Assembly: GCA_013152275.1 (NCBI GenBank)
Contig: JAADGS010000027.1
Span: 1-64,000, forward strand
Reading direction: 5' to 3'
Length of the DNA stretch: 64,000 nucleotides
From: Actinomycetota bacterium
GTDB lineage: Bacteria > Actinomycetota > Acidimicrobiia > Spongiisociales > UBA4744
Positions within the stretch are counted from its first letter, which is position 1, and each line of letters starts with the position of its first letter. Made by a program: the position numbers and the translations under genes. The notes beneath the pieces are model-generated. The model was not told where the DNA came from. It worked only from the letters and a program-made list of their open reading frames with translations, and made no database searches. Positions 35,254 to 44,197 of this stretch are shown here, piece after piece.

Positions 35254-36021
35254 ATGGATACCGATCTGCGCAATAAGGGAGTTCTCGTCACTGGTGGTGC
35301 GGGAGGAATCGGACAGGCCGTGGTCCGGGCATTCGCCTCCGAGGGAGCGAAGGTGGCGATCCATTATCTGACTTCGGAAGCTCCGGCACTGGCGCTTGCC
35401 GCAGAGGTGGGCGGAGTTGCGCTCGGAGCAGATCTGCGGCTCGAGGAGGAAGCGGACGAACTCGTGCCGCGTGCTGCGCAGGCATTGGGCCGTGTCGATG
35501 TCTGTGTTGCCAATGCCGGTGTGTGGCCATCCGAGGATCTCCGCCTCTGGGATCTGCCGTTGGCCAGATGGGAAGAGACCATGAGCGCAAACCTCACGGC
35601 AACCTTCCTCACGTTGCGGGCGTTCCTCCGTCACGCCGAGAAGACGCACACGGGGAGCATCGTGATGGTCGGCTCGACGGCCGGCATATTCGGAGAGGCC
35701 GGCCACGTGGACTATGCGGCTGCAAAGGGCGCCATCATGACGGGGCTTCTGCTCAGCGCCAAGAATGAGGCGGCTCGGATCGGTGTCAGGGTGAACGCCG
35801 TCGCTCCCGGATGGACGGTCACGCCGATGACCACGGAAGCTCGAAAGGACCCGGCGCTCGAACGGCGGGTGACGTCGACGATGGCACTCAAGAAACTCGG
35901 GACGCCGGAGGATGTCGCTGCACAGATCGTCATCCTCGCCTCCGATAAGGTTTCCGGCCATGTCACCGGTCAGGTCGTCATGGTTGCGGGAGGCATGGAA
36001 GGCAGGCTTCTTCGGGACTGA
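35254..36021 (+). CDS. Short-chain dehydrogenase/reductase
   Basis: 255 residues, classical SDR. NAD(P) motif TGGAGGIG (13-20), NAG (87-89), Asn113, catalytic Ser141 (VGSTAG), Tyr154 and Lys158 (YAAAKGA), and the C-terminal APGWTVTPM. It resembles FabG-like 3-oxoacyl reductases or sugar dehydrogenases; the substrate is not determined. Leaderless start. Convergent with the amidohydrolase, 9 bp apart. Confidence 0.9.
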   Translation: MDTDLRNKGVLVTGGAGGIGQAVVRAFASEGAKVAIHYLTSEAPALALAAEVGGVALGADLRLEEEADELVPRAAQALGRVDVCVANAGVWPSEDLRLWDLPLARWEETMSANLTATFLTLRAFLRHAEKTHTGSIVMVGSTAGIFGEAGHVDYAAAKGAIMTGLLLSAKNEAARIGVRVNAVAPGWTVTPMTTEARKDPALERRVTSTMALKKLGTPEDVAAQIVILASDKVSGHVTGQVVMVAGGMEGRLLRD

Positions 36022-36030
36022 ATGACGTCG

Positions 36031-37566
36031 TCAGACCTTACGTCCTTCTACCCAGGTGGAGAGCACCCTTGCCTGGCGAAGTTCTGTGGGCGAGGCTGTC
36101 ACGGGGTCACGATCGACGATGATGAAATCCGCCGGACTGCCCGGGGAGAGGGGCTCCGGTTCACCGAGAAGGCGGGCCGCGTCGTCGGTGAAGAGAGCGA
36201 GCGCCTGGTTGGCGGTGAGCGACTCTTCCGGCCAGAAACCGGCCCGATCTCGAGCTGCCGCCATACCGGCGAAGGGGCTCGGTGATTCCACTGGCGCGTC
36301 CGAACCACCTGCCAGATGGATTCCATCCCGTGCCATCGTCGCAAATCGGTACGTGCACGCCGCCCGGCGTGTGCCGAGGCGTTGTTCCAGCCAGGGTCCA
36401 TCGGATGGTACGAACGCCGGCTGGATACACGCGCCAACGCCGGTTTCTGCCATGCGCCGCAGGTCGTTCCCTTGCAACATCGAAGCATGCTCCATGCGAA
36501 GTCGAGATGGATCGGCACCTTGGTCGATGAGCGATTCGAACACGTCGAGGACGTGGGATGTGGCACGATCGCCGATCGCGTGGATGGCAACGGATCCGTC
36601 GAGAGCAAGCGCTGCGTGAGCTCGCTCCAGTGTCTCGGAACGGTTCAGCATGAGGAGAGTGCCGGAGTCTTTCGGCCGGTCTGCATACGGGGCCTGTAGC
36701 GCCGCCGTGTGCCCTCCGAGGCTTCCGTCTGCAAACTCTTTGGCGCCTCCGAAACGCAGGCGGGATGAGGTCCTGTCGATCTGACGTGCTGCCGTCTCGA
36801 GATCCTTCGATGTGGGGGCAATCACAAAGGCGCAAACACGCAGGGGGAGGTCTGAAGCGATGTCGGCGAGTATCTCGAGTTCGTTTCCCGACGTCCAGAC
36901 GCCGCCGGAGACGTCGACGATCCCGCCGAGCGATGTGAGCCCGAGACGAGCAAGATGGCGCATCGTTTCGAGAAGGGCACTCGTGTCGACGGGAGGCATC
37001 TTCAGAACCGACGCCACGAGCCCGATCGCCGCCTCCCGCAAGACCCCGTTTGGATTCCCGTCTGTGTCACGATCGAAAGAGCCTCCGACAGGATTTGAGG
37101 CGTCCGGTCCTATCCCTGCCGCCTCGAGCGCTGCGGTATTCACCACCGCGATGTGGCCGCAGACTCGAGCGAGAAACACCGGACGCTCTGCGATCACGGT
37201 GTCCAGGTCGTGCCTGGTCGGTAGGCGCCGATCGGAGAAGCGTTCCTCGTCGAGGCGGTTTCCGATCAGTGCCCAACCGCCGTCAAGGTGGGCGTCGGCG
37301 TCTGCGAGTACCGACAACAACGTCGAGATATCCGGGACTCCGTCGAGGAGGAGGCCTCCTTTGGCGGATGCGTAGCCGACAGGATGGATGTGGGCGTCAT
37401 GGAGGCCTGGGAGGAGCGCTCCGCCGGAGAAGTGCTCCTCCGGGATGTCTCTCGATCGCAATCGGTCGGCTTGGCCGAGTTCGACGACCTTTCCTTCGTG
37501 GACGAGAACGGCATCCCCGGAGACCCCGCGCGCCGTTCGAACCAGATCGGCCACGAAGAGACGCAT
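36031..37566 (-). CDS. Amidohydrolase family protein (YtcJ-like)
   Basis: 511 residues. The metal-binding HxH motif (LPGLHDAHIHP, residues 55-65) opens the TIM barrel. VCGHIAVVNTAAL, KEFADGSLGGHTAAL, HAIGDRA and the C-terminal LAGGSDAPVESPSPF follow, all typical of the YtcJ/AepA amidohydrolases of unknown physiological substrate. ATG at 37566 shares its A with the stop of the preceding nitroreductase gene (TGATG), so the two are coupled. Confidence 0.88.
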   Translation of the reverse strand: MRLFVADLVRTARGVSGDAVLVHEGKVVELGQADRLRSRDIPEEHFSGGALLPGLHDAHIHPVGYASAKGGLLLDGVPDISTLLSVLADADAHLDGGWALIGNRLDEERFSDRRLPTRHDLDTVIAERPVFLARVCGHIAVVNTAALEAAGIGPDASNPVGGSFDRDTDGNPNGVLREAAIGLVASVLKMPPVDTSALLETMRHLARLGLTSLGGIVDVSGGVWTSGNELEILADIASDLPLRVCAFVIAPTSKDLETAARQIDRTSSRLRFGGAKEFADGSLGGHTAALQAPYADRPKDSGTLLMLNRSETLERAHAALALDGSVAIHAIGDRATSHVLDVFESLIDQGADPSRLRMEHASMLQGNDLRRMAETGVGACIQPAFVPSDGPWLEQRLGTRRAACTYRFATMARDGIHLAGGSDAPVESPSPFAGMAAARDRAGFWPEESLTANQALALFTDDAARLLGEPEPLSPGSPADFIIVDRDPVTASPTELRQARVLSTWVEGRKV

Positions 37567-38084
37567 CAGTGTGGGAATTCCCACACGAGTTCGCTCATCG
37601 GCTTCCTGCCGGCATATGCGCGCCGAGATCGTGAGACTCGTTCACGCTCCGCGTCTTCGTAGCCGAAGGCGATCGCGTACCGGCAGACATGGCCGTCGGG
37701 TAGGTGGAGGGTACGGCGGCTGCATTCGCCGTCGTGCAGCGTTACCGGGCACGACGCAATTCCCAGGGCTGCGGCGGCCAGCATCATGTTCTGTGCCACC
37801 CGCCCGATATCGAACTCGTAGCCGTCCGGGAGTCGAATCAGCGCTATGCCAAAGGTTGCGTTGCGGAGGGGTGTCGTGTAGTTGCCGCACGCCGAGATCG
37901 CCTCGCGCGCGGCTTCATCCCGCAGTGGGACGAACGCCCAGCGCTGTGTGTTCTTGGCGCTGCCCGTCCAGCGACCCGCCTCGAGGATGCGATCTATGTC
38001 CTGATCGGGGATGGGGTCTGTGGTGAATTGTCGGACGGCTCTGAGTCCCGTGATCAGTGCATATGGGTTCGTGAGATGAGCCAT
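37566..38084 (-). CDS. Nitroreductase family flavoprotein
   Basis: 172 residues. FMN-binding signatures include the N-terminal RAVRQFTTDPIPDQDIDRIL, SAKNTQRWAFVPLRD and the C-terminal AIAFGYED. NMMLAAAALGIASCPVTLHD is the usual central helix. It is an NAD(P)H-dependent flavin reductase of unknown substrate, coupled to the amidohydrolase gene. Confidence 0.88.
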   Translation of the reverse strand: MAHLTNPYALITGLRAVRQFTTDPIPDQDIDRILEAGRWTGSAKNTQRWAFVPLRDEAAREAISACGNYTTPLRNATFGIALIRLPDGYEFDIGRVAQNMMLAAAALGIASCPVTLHDGECSRRTLHLPDGHVCRYAIAFGYEDAERERVSRSRRAYAGRKPMSELVWEFPH

Positions 38085-38108
38085 GTGCGCAAACTCCTCA
38101 TTGCTGGC

Positions 38109-38909
38109 TTACGAAACGGAATCTACCCTCGGTCCGGAGAGCGACGCGTCGATGAGCGTGCGCCATTCGGCATGCATGGCTGCATTGGATGCGATGAAGT
38201 GGGCGTCCAACGGGGTGGAGGGGTCCCCGGTTCTGTTCGTCACGACGCCACCCGCCTCTCGCACGAGGAGAAGTCCTGCGGCGACATCCCACGGGGCGAG
38301 GTCCAGTTCCCAGAACGCGTCGTATCGACCTGCAGCGAGCCATGTGAGGTCCAGTGATGCGGTCCCCATGCGCCGAAGCCCTTGGATACGGGCCAGCACG
38401 GCGCCGAGTGTTCGTGCATATTCGTCTGCGCGTTCACGACGATCGTATGGAAAACCCGTTGCGACGATGGCTTTGTCGAGTGTCTTCGTGGGCGACACCG
38501 TGAGACGCCGATCGTTCAGCCACGCTCCGCCTCCCGCCATGGCGTGGAATACCTCTTGCCGAAACACGTCGAGAACGACACCGACCAGGGGCCGCCCACC
38601 TTCATAGAGAGCGACGGAGACGGCGACATGCGGCACGCCGTGCACGAAGTTTACGGTGCCGTCGAGCGGATCGACGATCCACATCCGCTCGGTATTCTCG
38701 AGGTCGCCACCTTCTTCCTCGCCGAGGAACGCGTCGCCGGGCCGTTCCCGGGACACGAGCGTCCGAATACGTTCCTCGGATTCTCGATCTGCGGCCGTGA
38801 CCGGATTGACCTTGCCTTTGTAGTCGACCGACGTCAGGTGTCCGAAGAGACGTCGGATCGCCGACGCCCCTTCGCTCGCCGCCGCTCGCGCAAGTTGGAG
38901 ATCGTTCAT
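38109..38909 (-). CDS. Inositol monophosphatase family phosphatase
   Basis: 266 residues. Metal site: GEEEGGD (63-69; Glu64 and Glu65) and WIVDPLDGTVNF (Asp80, Asp83); the second Asp comes from LAPWDVAAGLLLVREAGG. It could be inositol-1-phosphatase, histidinol phosphatase (HisN) or a CysQ-type enzyme; with ino1 in the same window inositol is attractive but not proven. ATG 38909, with TAGAGT 8 nt upstream, suggests a leaderless transcript. Confidence 0.87.
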   Translation of the reverse strand: MNDLQLARAAASEGASAIRRLFGHLTSVDYKGKVNPVTAADRESEERIRTLVSRERPGDAFLGEEEGGDLENTERMWIVDPLDGTVNFVHGVPHVAVSVALYEGGRPLVGVVLDVFRQEVFHAMAGGGAWLNDRRLTVSPTKTLDKAIVATGFPYDRRERADEYARTLGAVLARIQGLRRMGTASLDLTWLAAGRYDAFWELDLAPWDVAAGLLLVREAGGVVTNRTGDPSTPLDAHFIASNAAMHAEWRTLIDASLSGPRVDSVS

Positions 38910-38917
38910 GGTCGTGG

Positions 38918-38923
38918 ACTCTA
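38918..38923 (-). promoter_or_regulatory. -10 box of IMPase-family gene (leaderless)
   Basis: Minus-strand TAGAGT, 8 nt before ATG 38909. Confidence 0.4.
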
Positions 38924-39039
38924 GGAGCCCGTCGGCCGATGCATGGCATGGGTTTCGAAGACCCTGGGTCACCAGGCACGTGTCGTCGTTTCGTCAGAGG
39001 AGCGACGTCCGCTCCGGGGTCTTGCGGCGACGCAGGTCA

Positions 39040-39068
39040 CGGTACCCGATACGAAGTACCGGGTACCG
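39040..39068 (-). terminator. Distal hairpin after aminotransferase gene
   Basis: CGGTACCCG and CGGGTACCG form a perfect 9-bp stem around an 11-nt loop, downstream of the minus-strand aminotransferase gene. Confidence 0.45.
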
Positions 39069-39108
39069 TGGGCGAAGCGGGCCTGTGTGTCGCCTCCTGC
39101 AGCCGATC

Positions 39109-39126
39109 CAGGGGTCGTGACCCCTG
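39109..39126 (-). terminator. Proximal hairpin after aminotransferase gene
   Basis: CAGGGGTC-GT-GACCCCTG palindrome, 28 bp past the stop codon of the aminotransferase gene. Probably the main terminator. Confidence 0.5.
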
Positions 39127-39153
39127 CCGGGGGCAGGTCGGCCCTGTGGATCG

Positions 39154-40431
39154 TTACCGGCTCTCGTACGCGAAGAGCCCTGCCTCGATCGTGTCGATTG
39201 CTTGATCCAGCTCCTCGATCGTGGTGATGAGCGGGGGGATGAATCTGATCACGTTTCCATCGGGGCCGCACGAGATGATGATCAGTTCATGCTCCAACCC
39301 GAACCGTGCGAGGAACTGCATCGCTTCCGCGTCGGGCTCTCTGGTGTCACGATCCTTGACCAACTCGACACCGATCATCAAACCGAGTCCGCGCACATCA
39401 CCGATCGTGGGATGTTCTATCTGCGCCTTACGGAAACGTTCGAATGCGTGAGCAGAGAGATCTCGAGCATGCGGGAGGAGACCCTCCATGACCTCGAGGC
39501 CGGCCACCGATGCGGCACATGCCACCGGATTCCCACCGAAGGTCGTACCGTGAGCGCCGACGGGCCATGCGTTCATGACTTCCCGAGAAGCTCCGTACGC
39601 CGAGAGCGGCATTCCGTTTGCGATGCCCTTGCCGAGCACGATGATGTCGGGATCGATCCCGAAATGCTCAGAGGCGAACCAGTTCGCCGTGCGGCCGAAA
39701 CCTGTCTGGACTTCGTCGAACACCAGCATGATGCCGTGCTCGTCTGCCATCTCTCGGAGTGCTCGGAGGAAGGGCTCGGGAGCGGGGTAGTAGCCACCTT
39801 CTCCTTGCACGGGCTCGACGAGGAACGCGGCGATGGTCTTCGGGAGGACCTCGTGCTTGAACATTCTCTGCAGTTCGTCCAAGGAGAGTTTCGTCGCCTC
39901 CTCCTCGGTCATTCCCCAGCGATAAGGGTGTGGAAACGGGGCGACCCACACCGAACCGAGGATCGGGTGATAGCCGTCCCGATACTTCGCGTTCGAGGTC
40001 GTATAGGAGACCGATCCCATCGTTCGACCGTGGAACGCGCCCCGAAACACGACTACACCCTGACGTTTCGTCGTGTACTTGGCGAGTTTGACCGCGGCTT
40101 CGACGGCTTCGGCGCCTGAGTTCGCGAAACCGAACATCTCGATGCCATCGGGGGTGATCTCACGAAGTCGTTCCGCTGCGCGGACGATGGAGTCATATCG
40201 AAAAACGCAGCCGGCGTGGGTCAGCTTGTCAAGTTGCTCTTTGGCGGCTGCCACGATGACCGGATGGCTATGCCCGAGATTGGCGACGGCGGTTCCGCAC
40301 GCGAAGTCGGCATAGCGGTTGCCGTCGGTGTCGTATACCCAGAGGCCCTCGGCGTGGTCTGCGTGGATGTCGGTGTCAAAGGCGAGGACGGGGGCGACGG
40401 AAGAGGCGAAACGGTCGAGAAAGTCGTTCAT
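39154..40431 (-). CDS. Class III PLP aminotransferase (4-aminobutyrate aminotransferase-like)
   Basis: 425 residues. The PLP Lys is in VLGKGIANGMPLSAYGA; LVFDEVQTGFGRTANWFA holds the cofactor Asp, and NSGAEAVEAAVKLAK binds phosphate. RGAFHGRTMGSVSYT is also conserved. Overall likeness is to GabT and related omega-amino acid transaminases; ornithine or other substrates cannot be excluded. AAAGGAA precedes the ATG. A possible 23-codon leader ORF lies at 40474-40545. Confidence 0.9.
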   Translation of the reverse strand: MNDFLDRFASSVAPVLAFDTDIHADHAEGLWVYDTDGNRYADFACGTAVANLGHSHPVIVAAAKEQLDKLTHAGCVFRYDSIVRAAERLREITPDGIEMFGFANSGAEAVEAAVKLAKYTTKRQGVVVFRGAFHGRTMGSVSYTTSNAKYRDGYHPILGSVWVAPFPHPYRWGMTEEEATKLSLDELQRMFKHEVLPKTIAAFLVEPVQGEGGYYPAPEPFLRALREMADEHGIMLVFDEVQTGFGRTANWFASEHFGIDPDIIVLGKGIANGMPLSAYGASREVMNAWPVGAHGTTFGGNPVACAASVAGLEVMEGLLPHARDLSAHAFERFRKAQIEHPTIGDVRGLGLMIGVELVKDRDTREPDAEAMQFLARFGLEHELIIISCGPDGNVIRFIPPLITTIEELDQAIDTIEAGLFAYESR

Positions 40432-40473
40432 TGAGGTTCCTTTCAGCAGTGGCAGCGGATCTGGAGAGGATCG

Positions 40474-40545
40474 CTACAAAGGAACGGCAAACAGCGCGGC
40501 CCTTGCGAGACGCGGAGTGTACGCACGCAGATCCACGGTTGCCAT
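40474..40545 (-). CDS. Possible leader peptide upstream of aminotransferase
   Basis: A 23-codon frame (MATVDLRAYTPRLARAALFA and onward) whose ATG follows minus-strand CACAAT by 6 nt, the geometry of leaderless genes here. It ends 42 bp before the aminotransferase start. Nothing else supports it as coding; it could be a leader peptide or chance. Confidence 0.25.
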   Translation of the reverse strand: MATVDLRAYTPRLARAALFAVPL

Positions 40546-40614
40546 GGGCTCATTGTGCCACAGGACGCAAACGACCGCAGGGCTATTACGTGTTGGTCGG
40601 GTAGGGGGCCGACG

Positions 40615-42795
40615 TCATGGTGACGGTATCCAGGCGACCTGATCCGGGGCGGCGATGTCGATGACTACCCGTCCGCGTCCTCGGGTCGAGATCGCTTCGA
40701 GCCGTCCGGCGATGTTCGCGAGCAACCACGATCCGTCAGGGGAGAAGCCAAGGACCGTCCCGTCGAATGCATCCGTGACGCAGGCGACGATTCCAGAACA
40801 CGTGGACAGTCCCATTCCCGGATCGGCCATGATGAGCGTGAGTGCGCCGTCGGGAGAGTGCATCTCGACGGCGAAGGTTTGAGCGTCGTCGGCCGGGACG
40901 ATACGACCCGAGGTTATCTGTAGGTCTTGCGGGTTGGTGTAGATCAACGAGAAGGGAGTTGCGTTGGACATCGGAGCATTGGGAAGCACGATGTCGCGCA
41001 GGAGTTCGGAGTCGCCGGGGATCCAGAGCACGGCAGGCACTCCGATCTGTTGCTGAACGAGGACCAGCAGGTCCGAACGGACTCCGACCGCGGCGAGCAA
41101 TCCACGGACACCCGGGAGATCCGAAGCGTGGATGAGGACCTCGGGGTCTTCACCCTCTGGAGGCACCGTGAGGATCGACGAGGAGGTTTGCGAAACGGCG
41201 AATGGCACCGTGCCGACGACACCGAGTGAGGATCCCGAGAGCACCGTTGTGAGTCCTGCGGGACCGGCGCGAAGGATCTCTCGGTTATCGGTCTCGAGGA
41301 GAACGCCGAGATCAGCATTATTGACGATCGCGGTGACGGTTGCGGCGCCTGCAGGCAGGGAGCCGAGCGTTCGCTCCGTCGTGCCCGTTGTGTCGAGGAG
41401 CAGGACGTCGACGGTGTCGAGCCCGAACGCTGCCGTACGCAACAACGGCGTCGCGGGATCGACGGAGAACGCGGCCTGAATGGATGTGGTGGTCCCTGTG
41501 TCCGCCGGGTCGATGAGGTGCAGGCCATCCGGGTCGCGGCGGAACAACACCGAGTCTCGCAGTTCGAAGAGTGGCCCGGTATCGACGAGCGGCGTCGAGG
41601 TCGGGACCAGCGCAGGATCGTAGACTCGTAGGCGATCGCCGGGCTCGGCGGCCGTGTCACTGATGAGCGTTTCTGTGAATCGGGGTCCGACGGGGTGCGC
41701 ATAGGTTCCGGTTTCGTCGGCCCAGTAGAGGGCGGTTCCGTCACCGGACCATGTGAACGGGGAGTTCGCGGGTGCGAGCAGGTGGGGGATGGGCTCCATG
41801 AGGTTGAGCAGCCAGATGCCGGAGCCTTCGCCGGTGATCGTTGCGTCGACGGCGAGATACTTCGCGTCGGGGCTAAGTACCCCAATACGGATGTCCGAGA
41901 TGGCAGTCCGAGGAAGGATGTGGAAACCTCCGTTTATCCTGAGGCCCTCCTCATCTTCGCCTACCGCAGCAAGTCGGCTCACCGCGATCAGGCGACCGGC
42001 CGTTGGGCCTTGGAGGAGTGGTCCTTCCACCGACCAGACGTAGTAGGACTGCTCGGACAGACCGAGACCCAAAGCCATCGAATCGGCCGACCAGTGCAGG
42101 GATGCTGCGCGCGGTGGACTGGGGTAGGAAACCCGGTCGAGCTCGAGCGAAGCTCCGGTCTCGAGATCCCAAACCGTGGGGTGACCGTCGAGGTCGACCG
42201 TCGCGAGCAGCCTTCCGTTGGGGGAGAGTGCCGCGTCGAGGAGATCGGCAGGAACGGGGATCGGCAAGGGCGTGTGGCCTCCATCGGGGGTGACTCGCAC
42301 ATAGGCTTCGTCGGTGACGGTCAGCAGCGACCCGTCCGGCAATACGTCGAAGGCCGGTTCCAGGAAGGGGAACGTTCCTGTGAGAGTCTCCGGCGGCGTA
42401 TCGGGCTTCAGTAAACCCAACCAGGTTCCGGCGGCGGGCTCGTACGCGGGTCGGTCGGCGCCGGGCCTGGGGATCGTGGTTGTCGTTGTCGTGATGACCG
42501 GTGGGGCGGTCGGTGCCGTCACGCGTTGGAAGCCGGATGGAATGGTGAGGATGGACAGGACTACTCCCAGTCCCACCACGGTGGCGGCGACCACCCAAGG
42601 CTTGATCGAGGGCCGCTGTTCCGTGGACTCCGGAAGAGGCGCCATGGAGGGTGGCATGTCCGATGGTGTATCGAACGTCTCGAGTGAGGAATCATCGGTT
42701 CCCTGCGGTTCCTCGGCGGGCGTCCAGGCGGGCCGTCCGCACCTCGGGCAGTCGTTGCCATCAACAGGCGCATCACAGTAGAAGCAGTACCCCAT
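40615..42795 (-). CDS. Zinc-ribbon, single-TM, extracellular beta-propeller-like protein
   Basis: 726 residues. The start MGYCFYCDAPVDGNDCPRCG is a four-Cys zinc ribbon (Cys4, 7, 16, 19). An acidic linker is followed by one helix (about 65-88, KPWVVAATVVGLGVVLSILT), then a Pro/Thr-rich stalk (VITTTTTTIPRP) and about 590 residues of repeated WD40/TolB-like blades (LSPNGRLLATVDLDGHPTVWDLE, LSPDAKYLAVDA, FSPDGSWLLANIA). The topology suggests a cytoplasmic ribbon and an external sensor or scaffold. ATG 42795; TACTCT lies 7 nt upstream (leaderless). Function unknown. Confidence 0.78.
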   Translation of the reverse strand: MGYCFYCDAPVDGNDCPRCGRPAWTPAEEPQGTDDSSLETFDTPSDMPPSMAPLPESTEQRPSIKPWVVAATVVGLGVVLSILTIPSGFQRVTAPTAPPVITTTTTTIPRPGADRPAYEPAAGTWLGLLKPDTPPETLTGTFPFLEPAFDVLPDGSLLTVTDEAYVRVTPDGGHTPLPIPVPADLLDAALSPNGRLLATVDLDGHPTVWDLETGASLELDRVSYPSPPRAASLHWSADSMALGLGLSEQSYYVWSVEGPLLQGPTAGRLIAVSRLAAVGEDEEGLRINGGFHILPRTAISDIRIGVLSPDAKYLAVDATITGEGSGIWLLNLMEPIPHLLAPANSPFTWSGDGTALYWADETGTYAHPVGPRFTETLISDTAAEPGDRLRVYDPALVPTSTPLVDTGPLFELRDSVLFRRDPDGLHLIDPADTGTTTSIQAAFSVDPATPLLRTAAFGLDTVDVLLLDTTGTTERTLGSLPAGAATVTAIVNNADLGVLLETDNREILRAGPAGLTTVLSGSSLGVVGTVPFAVSQTSSSILTVPPEGEDPEVLIHASDLPGVRGLLAAVGVRSDLLVLVQQQIGVPAVLWIPGDSELLRDIVLPNAPMSNATPFSLIYTNPQDLQITSGRIVPADDAQTFAVEMHSPDGALTLIMADPGMGLSTCSGIVACVTDAFDGTVLGFSPDGSWLLANIAGRLEAISTRGRGRVVIDIAAPDQVAWIPSP

Positions 42796-42802
42796 CGGGC
42801 AC

Positions 42803-42808
42803 AGAGTA
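42803..42808 (-). promoter_or_regulatory. -10 box of propeller protein gene (leaderless)
   Basis: Minus-strand TACTCT, 7 nt before ATG 42795. Confidence 0.45.
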
Positions 42809-42946
42809 CGGTGCACGTGGAGCAAGTGCAGGGGTGGGTCGGCTGCTGCGGGTGGTTCCCCGGGGGAGGGGGTGTTGGCGCCTCACGGCACGATGGGTGT
42901 GATTCCGGCGCATGCGAGGACGCATTCCGGGCGCGAAGACGAGGCA

Positions 42947-43738
42947 CTAGGGCTTGCGCTCGAAATGGATATGGCGTGCATCGACGGGTCGGTGGTGGGG
43001 ATCGTCGTGGAGGACATGGCCCTCATCGGTGGTCGACATGGGATGTCCATAGGCGATACTCAGAGATTCTGCCGTCAGTACCTCATCAGGTGTGCCGGAG
43101 GCCACGACGCGACCTGCGAGCAGGATCACGTGGTCCGCCATGTCTGCCTCATCGAGAGAATGAGTCGTGCCGATCACGGTGTTGCCGGCCGCCCTTTCGG
43201 CTTCGATGGCCTCCAGGATGTACTCGCGCGAAACGAGGTCGAGGCCGGTAATGGGTTCGTCGAGCAGGAGCAGCGAAGCCTCCTGGGCAAGTCCCTGGGC
43301 GACAAAGACCCGCTGACGCTGGCCGCCGGAGAGTTCAGACAGGTGCCGATCCGCCAGATCGCGGATACCGAGACGTTCCATGGCGCGTTGACAGGCCAAA
43401 CGATCTCGTGGCTGGAAGCGGTGGAAGAACCCGAGTTGTGCATACCTGCCCATCCCCACGGCTTCGTGAACGGTGATTGGGGTGAGCTCGTTCAGTTTTG
43501 TCGACTGGAGCACGTAGGCGATGCCGGCCGGCCCGAGCGACGGCATGATCAACGAACCGGAGGTCGGTTCGATGAGGCCGGCGATAGCGCCGAGAAGGGT
43601 TGACTTGCCCGCACCGTTGGGTCCGATGATGGCGGTAACCGAGCCCGCAGGTATCTCGAAGCTCGACGAAACCAGCGCCGTCCGGTCCCCGTAGGAGAGT
43701 TCGAGGTTCTCCGCGCGAATCAGTGTTTTGCCTGGCAT
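42947..43738 (-). CDS. znuC: Zinc ABC transporter ATPase
   Basis: 263 residues. Walker A GPNGAGKST, Q-loop YVLQSTKLN, signature LSGGQRQR, Walker B LLLLDEP and His-switch GTTHSLDEA are intact. The C-terminus is His-rich (DEGHVLHDDPHHRPVDARHIH), which fits zinc handling. It overlaps zur by 19 nt and pairs with znuA-znuB on the opposite strand. Confidence 0.9.
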   Translation of the reverse strand: MPGKTLIRAENLELSYGDRTALVSSSFEIPAGSVTAIIGPNGAGKSTLLGAIAGLIEPTSGSLIMPSLGPAGIAYVLQSTKLNELTPITVHEAVGMGRYAQLGFFHRFQPRDRLACQRAMERLGIRDLADRHLSELSGGQRQRVFVAQGLAQEASLLLLDEPITGLDLVSREYILEAIEAERAAGNTVIGTTHSLDEADMADHVILLAGRVVASGTPDEVLTAESLSIAYGHPMSTTDEGHVLHDDPHHRPVDARHIHFERKP

Positions 43739-44172
43739 GCCTTACAGATCCCTTCCAGTTCGAGGCGGTGACCTGTGATGTGGTAGTTCCCGGCATCTGC
43801 CAACGAACGGATGAGACGCGAAATGGCACGTTCGAGTTCGGATGGGATGGCGACATCATCGGTGAGGCCACACTCGATGCACACGAAGTGGTGGTGATGC
43901 TCACCGGTGACCGCTTCGGCGATCTCGTAGCGGGCGACGCCCTCCGCGTCTCGATACTTGGTGACGAGTTCCGCCGTTTCCAGCGAGAGAAGCGTTCGGT
44001 AGAGCGACGATACGGGAACTGCCCGTCCCATTGCAGTGTCCAGCTCCGCGGCGGTGCGGGGCCCTGGTGTCTCCGTGAGCGCCTCGAGAACGAGTCGCCT
44101 TGCCTTGGTCAGCCGGACGTTCCGGGCGACGAGTTGTCGCTTCGCCCGTTCGAGAAGGTCTGCTTGCGTCAT
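43720..44172 (-). CDS. zur: Fur-family zinc uptake regulator
   Basis: 150 residues. The Fur fold shows the winged helix LTKARRLVLEALTETPGPRTAAEL and VSSLYRTLLSLETAEL, the His-rich metal strand EHHHHFVCIECG, and the C-terminal structural CKAC pair. Zinc specificity is inferred from the adjacent znu genes. The start is ATG 44172, or GTG 44175, which is 6 nt from the TATCAT -10 box. The promoter overlaps that of znuA. Confidence 0.9.
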   Translation of the reverse strand: MTQADLLERAKRQLVARNVRLTKARRLVLEALTETPGPRTAAELDTAMGRAVPVSSLYRTLLSLETAELVTKYRDAEGVARYEIAEAVTGEHHHHFVCIECGLTDDVAIPSELERAISRLIRSLADAGNYHITGHRLELEGICKACQAKH

Positions 44173-44181
44173 CACGCCAAG

Positions 44182-44187
44182 ATGATA
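44182..44187 (-). promoter_or_regulatory. -10 box of zur-znuC
   Basis: Minus-strand TATCAT, 6 nt before GTG 44175 and 9 nt before ATG 44172. It shares two bases with the oppositely oriented znuA -10 box. Confidence 0.55.
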
Positions 44188-44191
44188 CCAT
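44186..44191 (+). promoter_or_regulatory. -10 box of znuA-znuB (leaderless)
   Basis: TACCAT, 6 nt before the znuA ATG at 44198. No Shine-Dalgarno is present. Confidence 0.55.
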
Positions 44192-44197
44192 TCCCTC

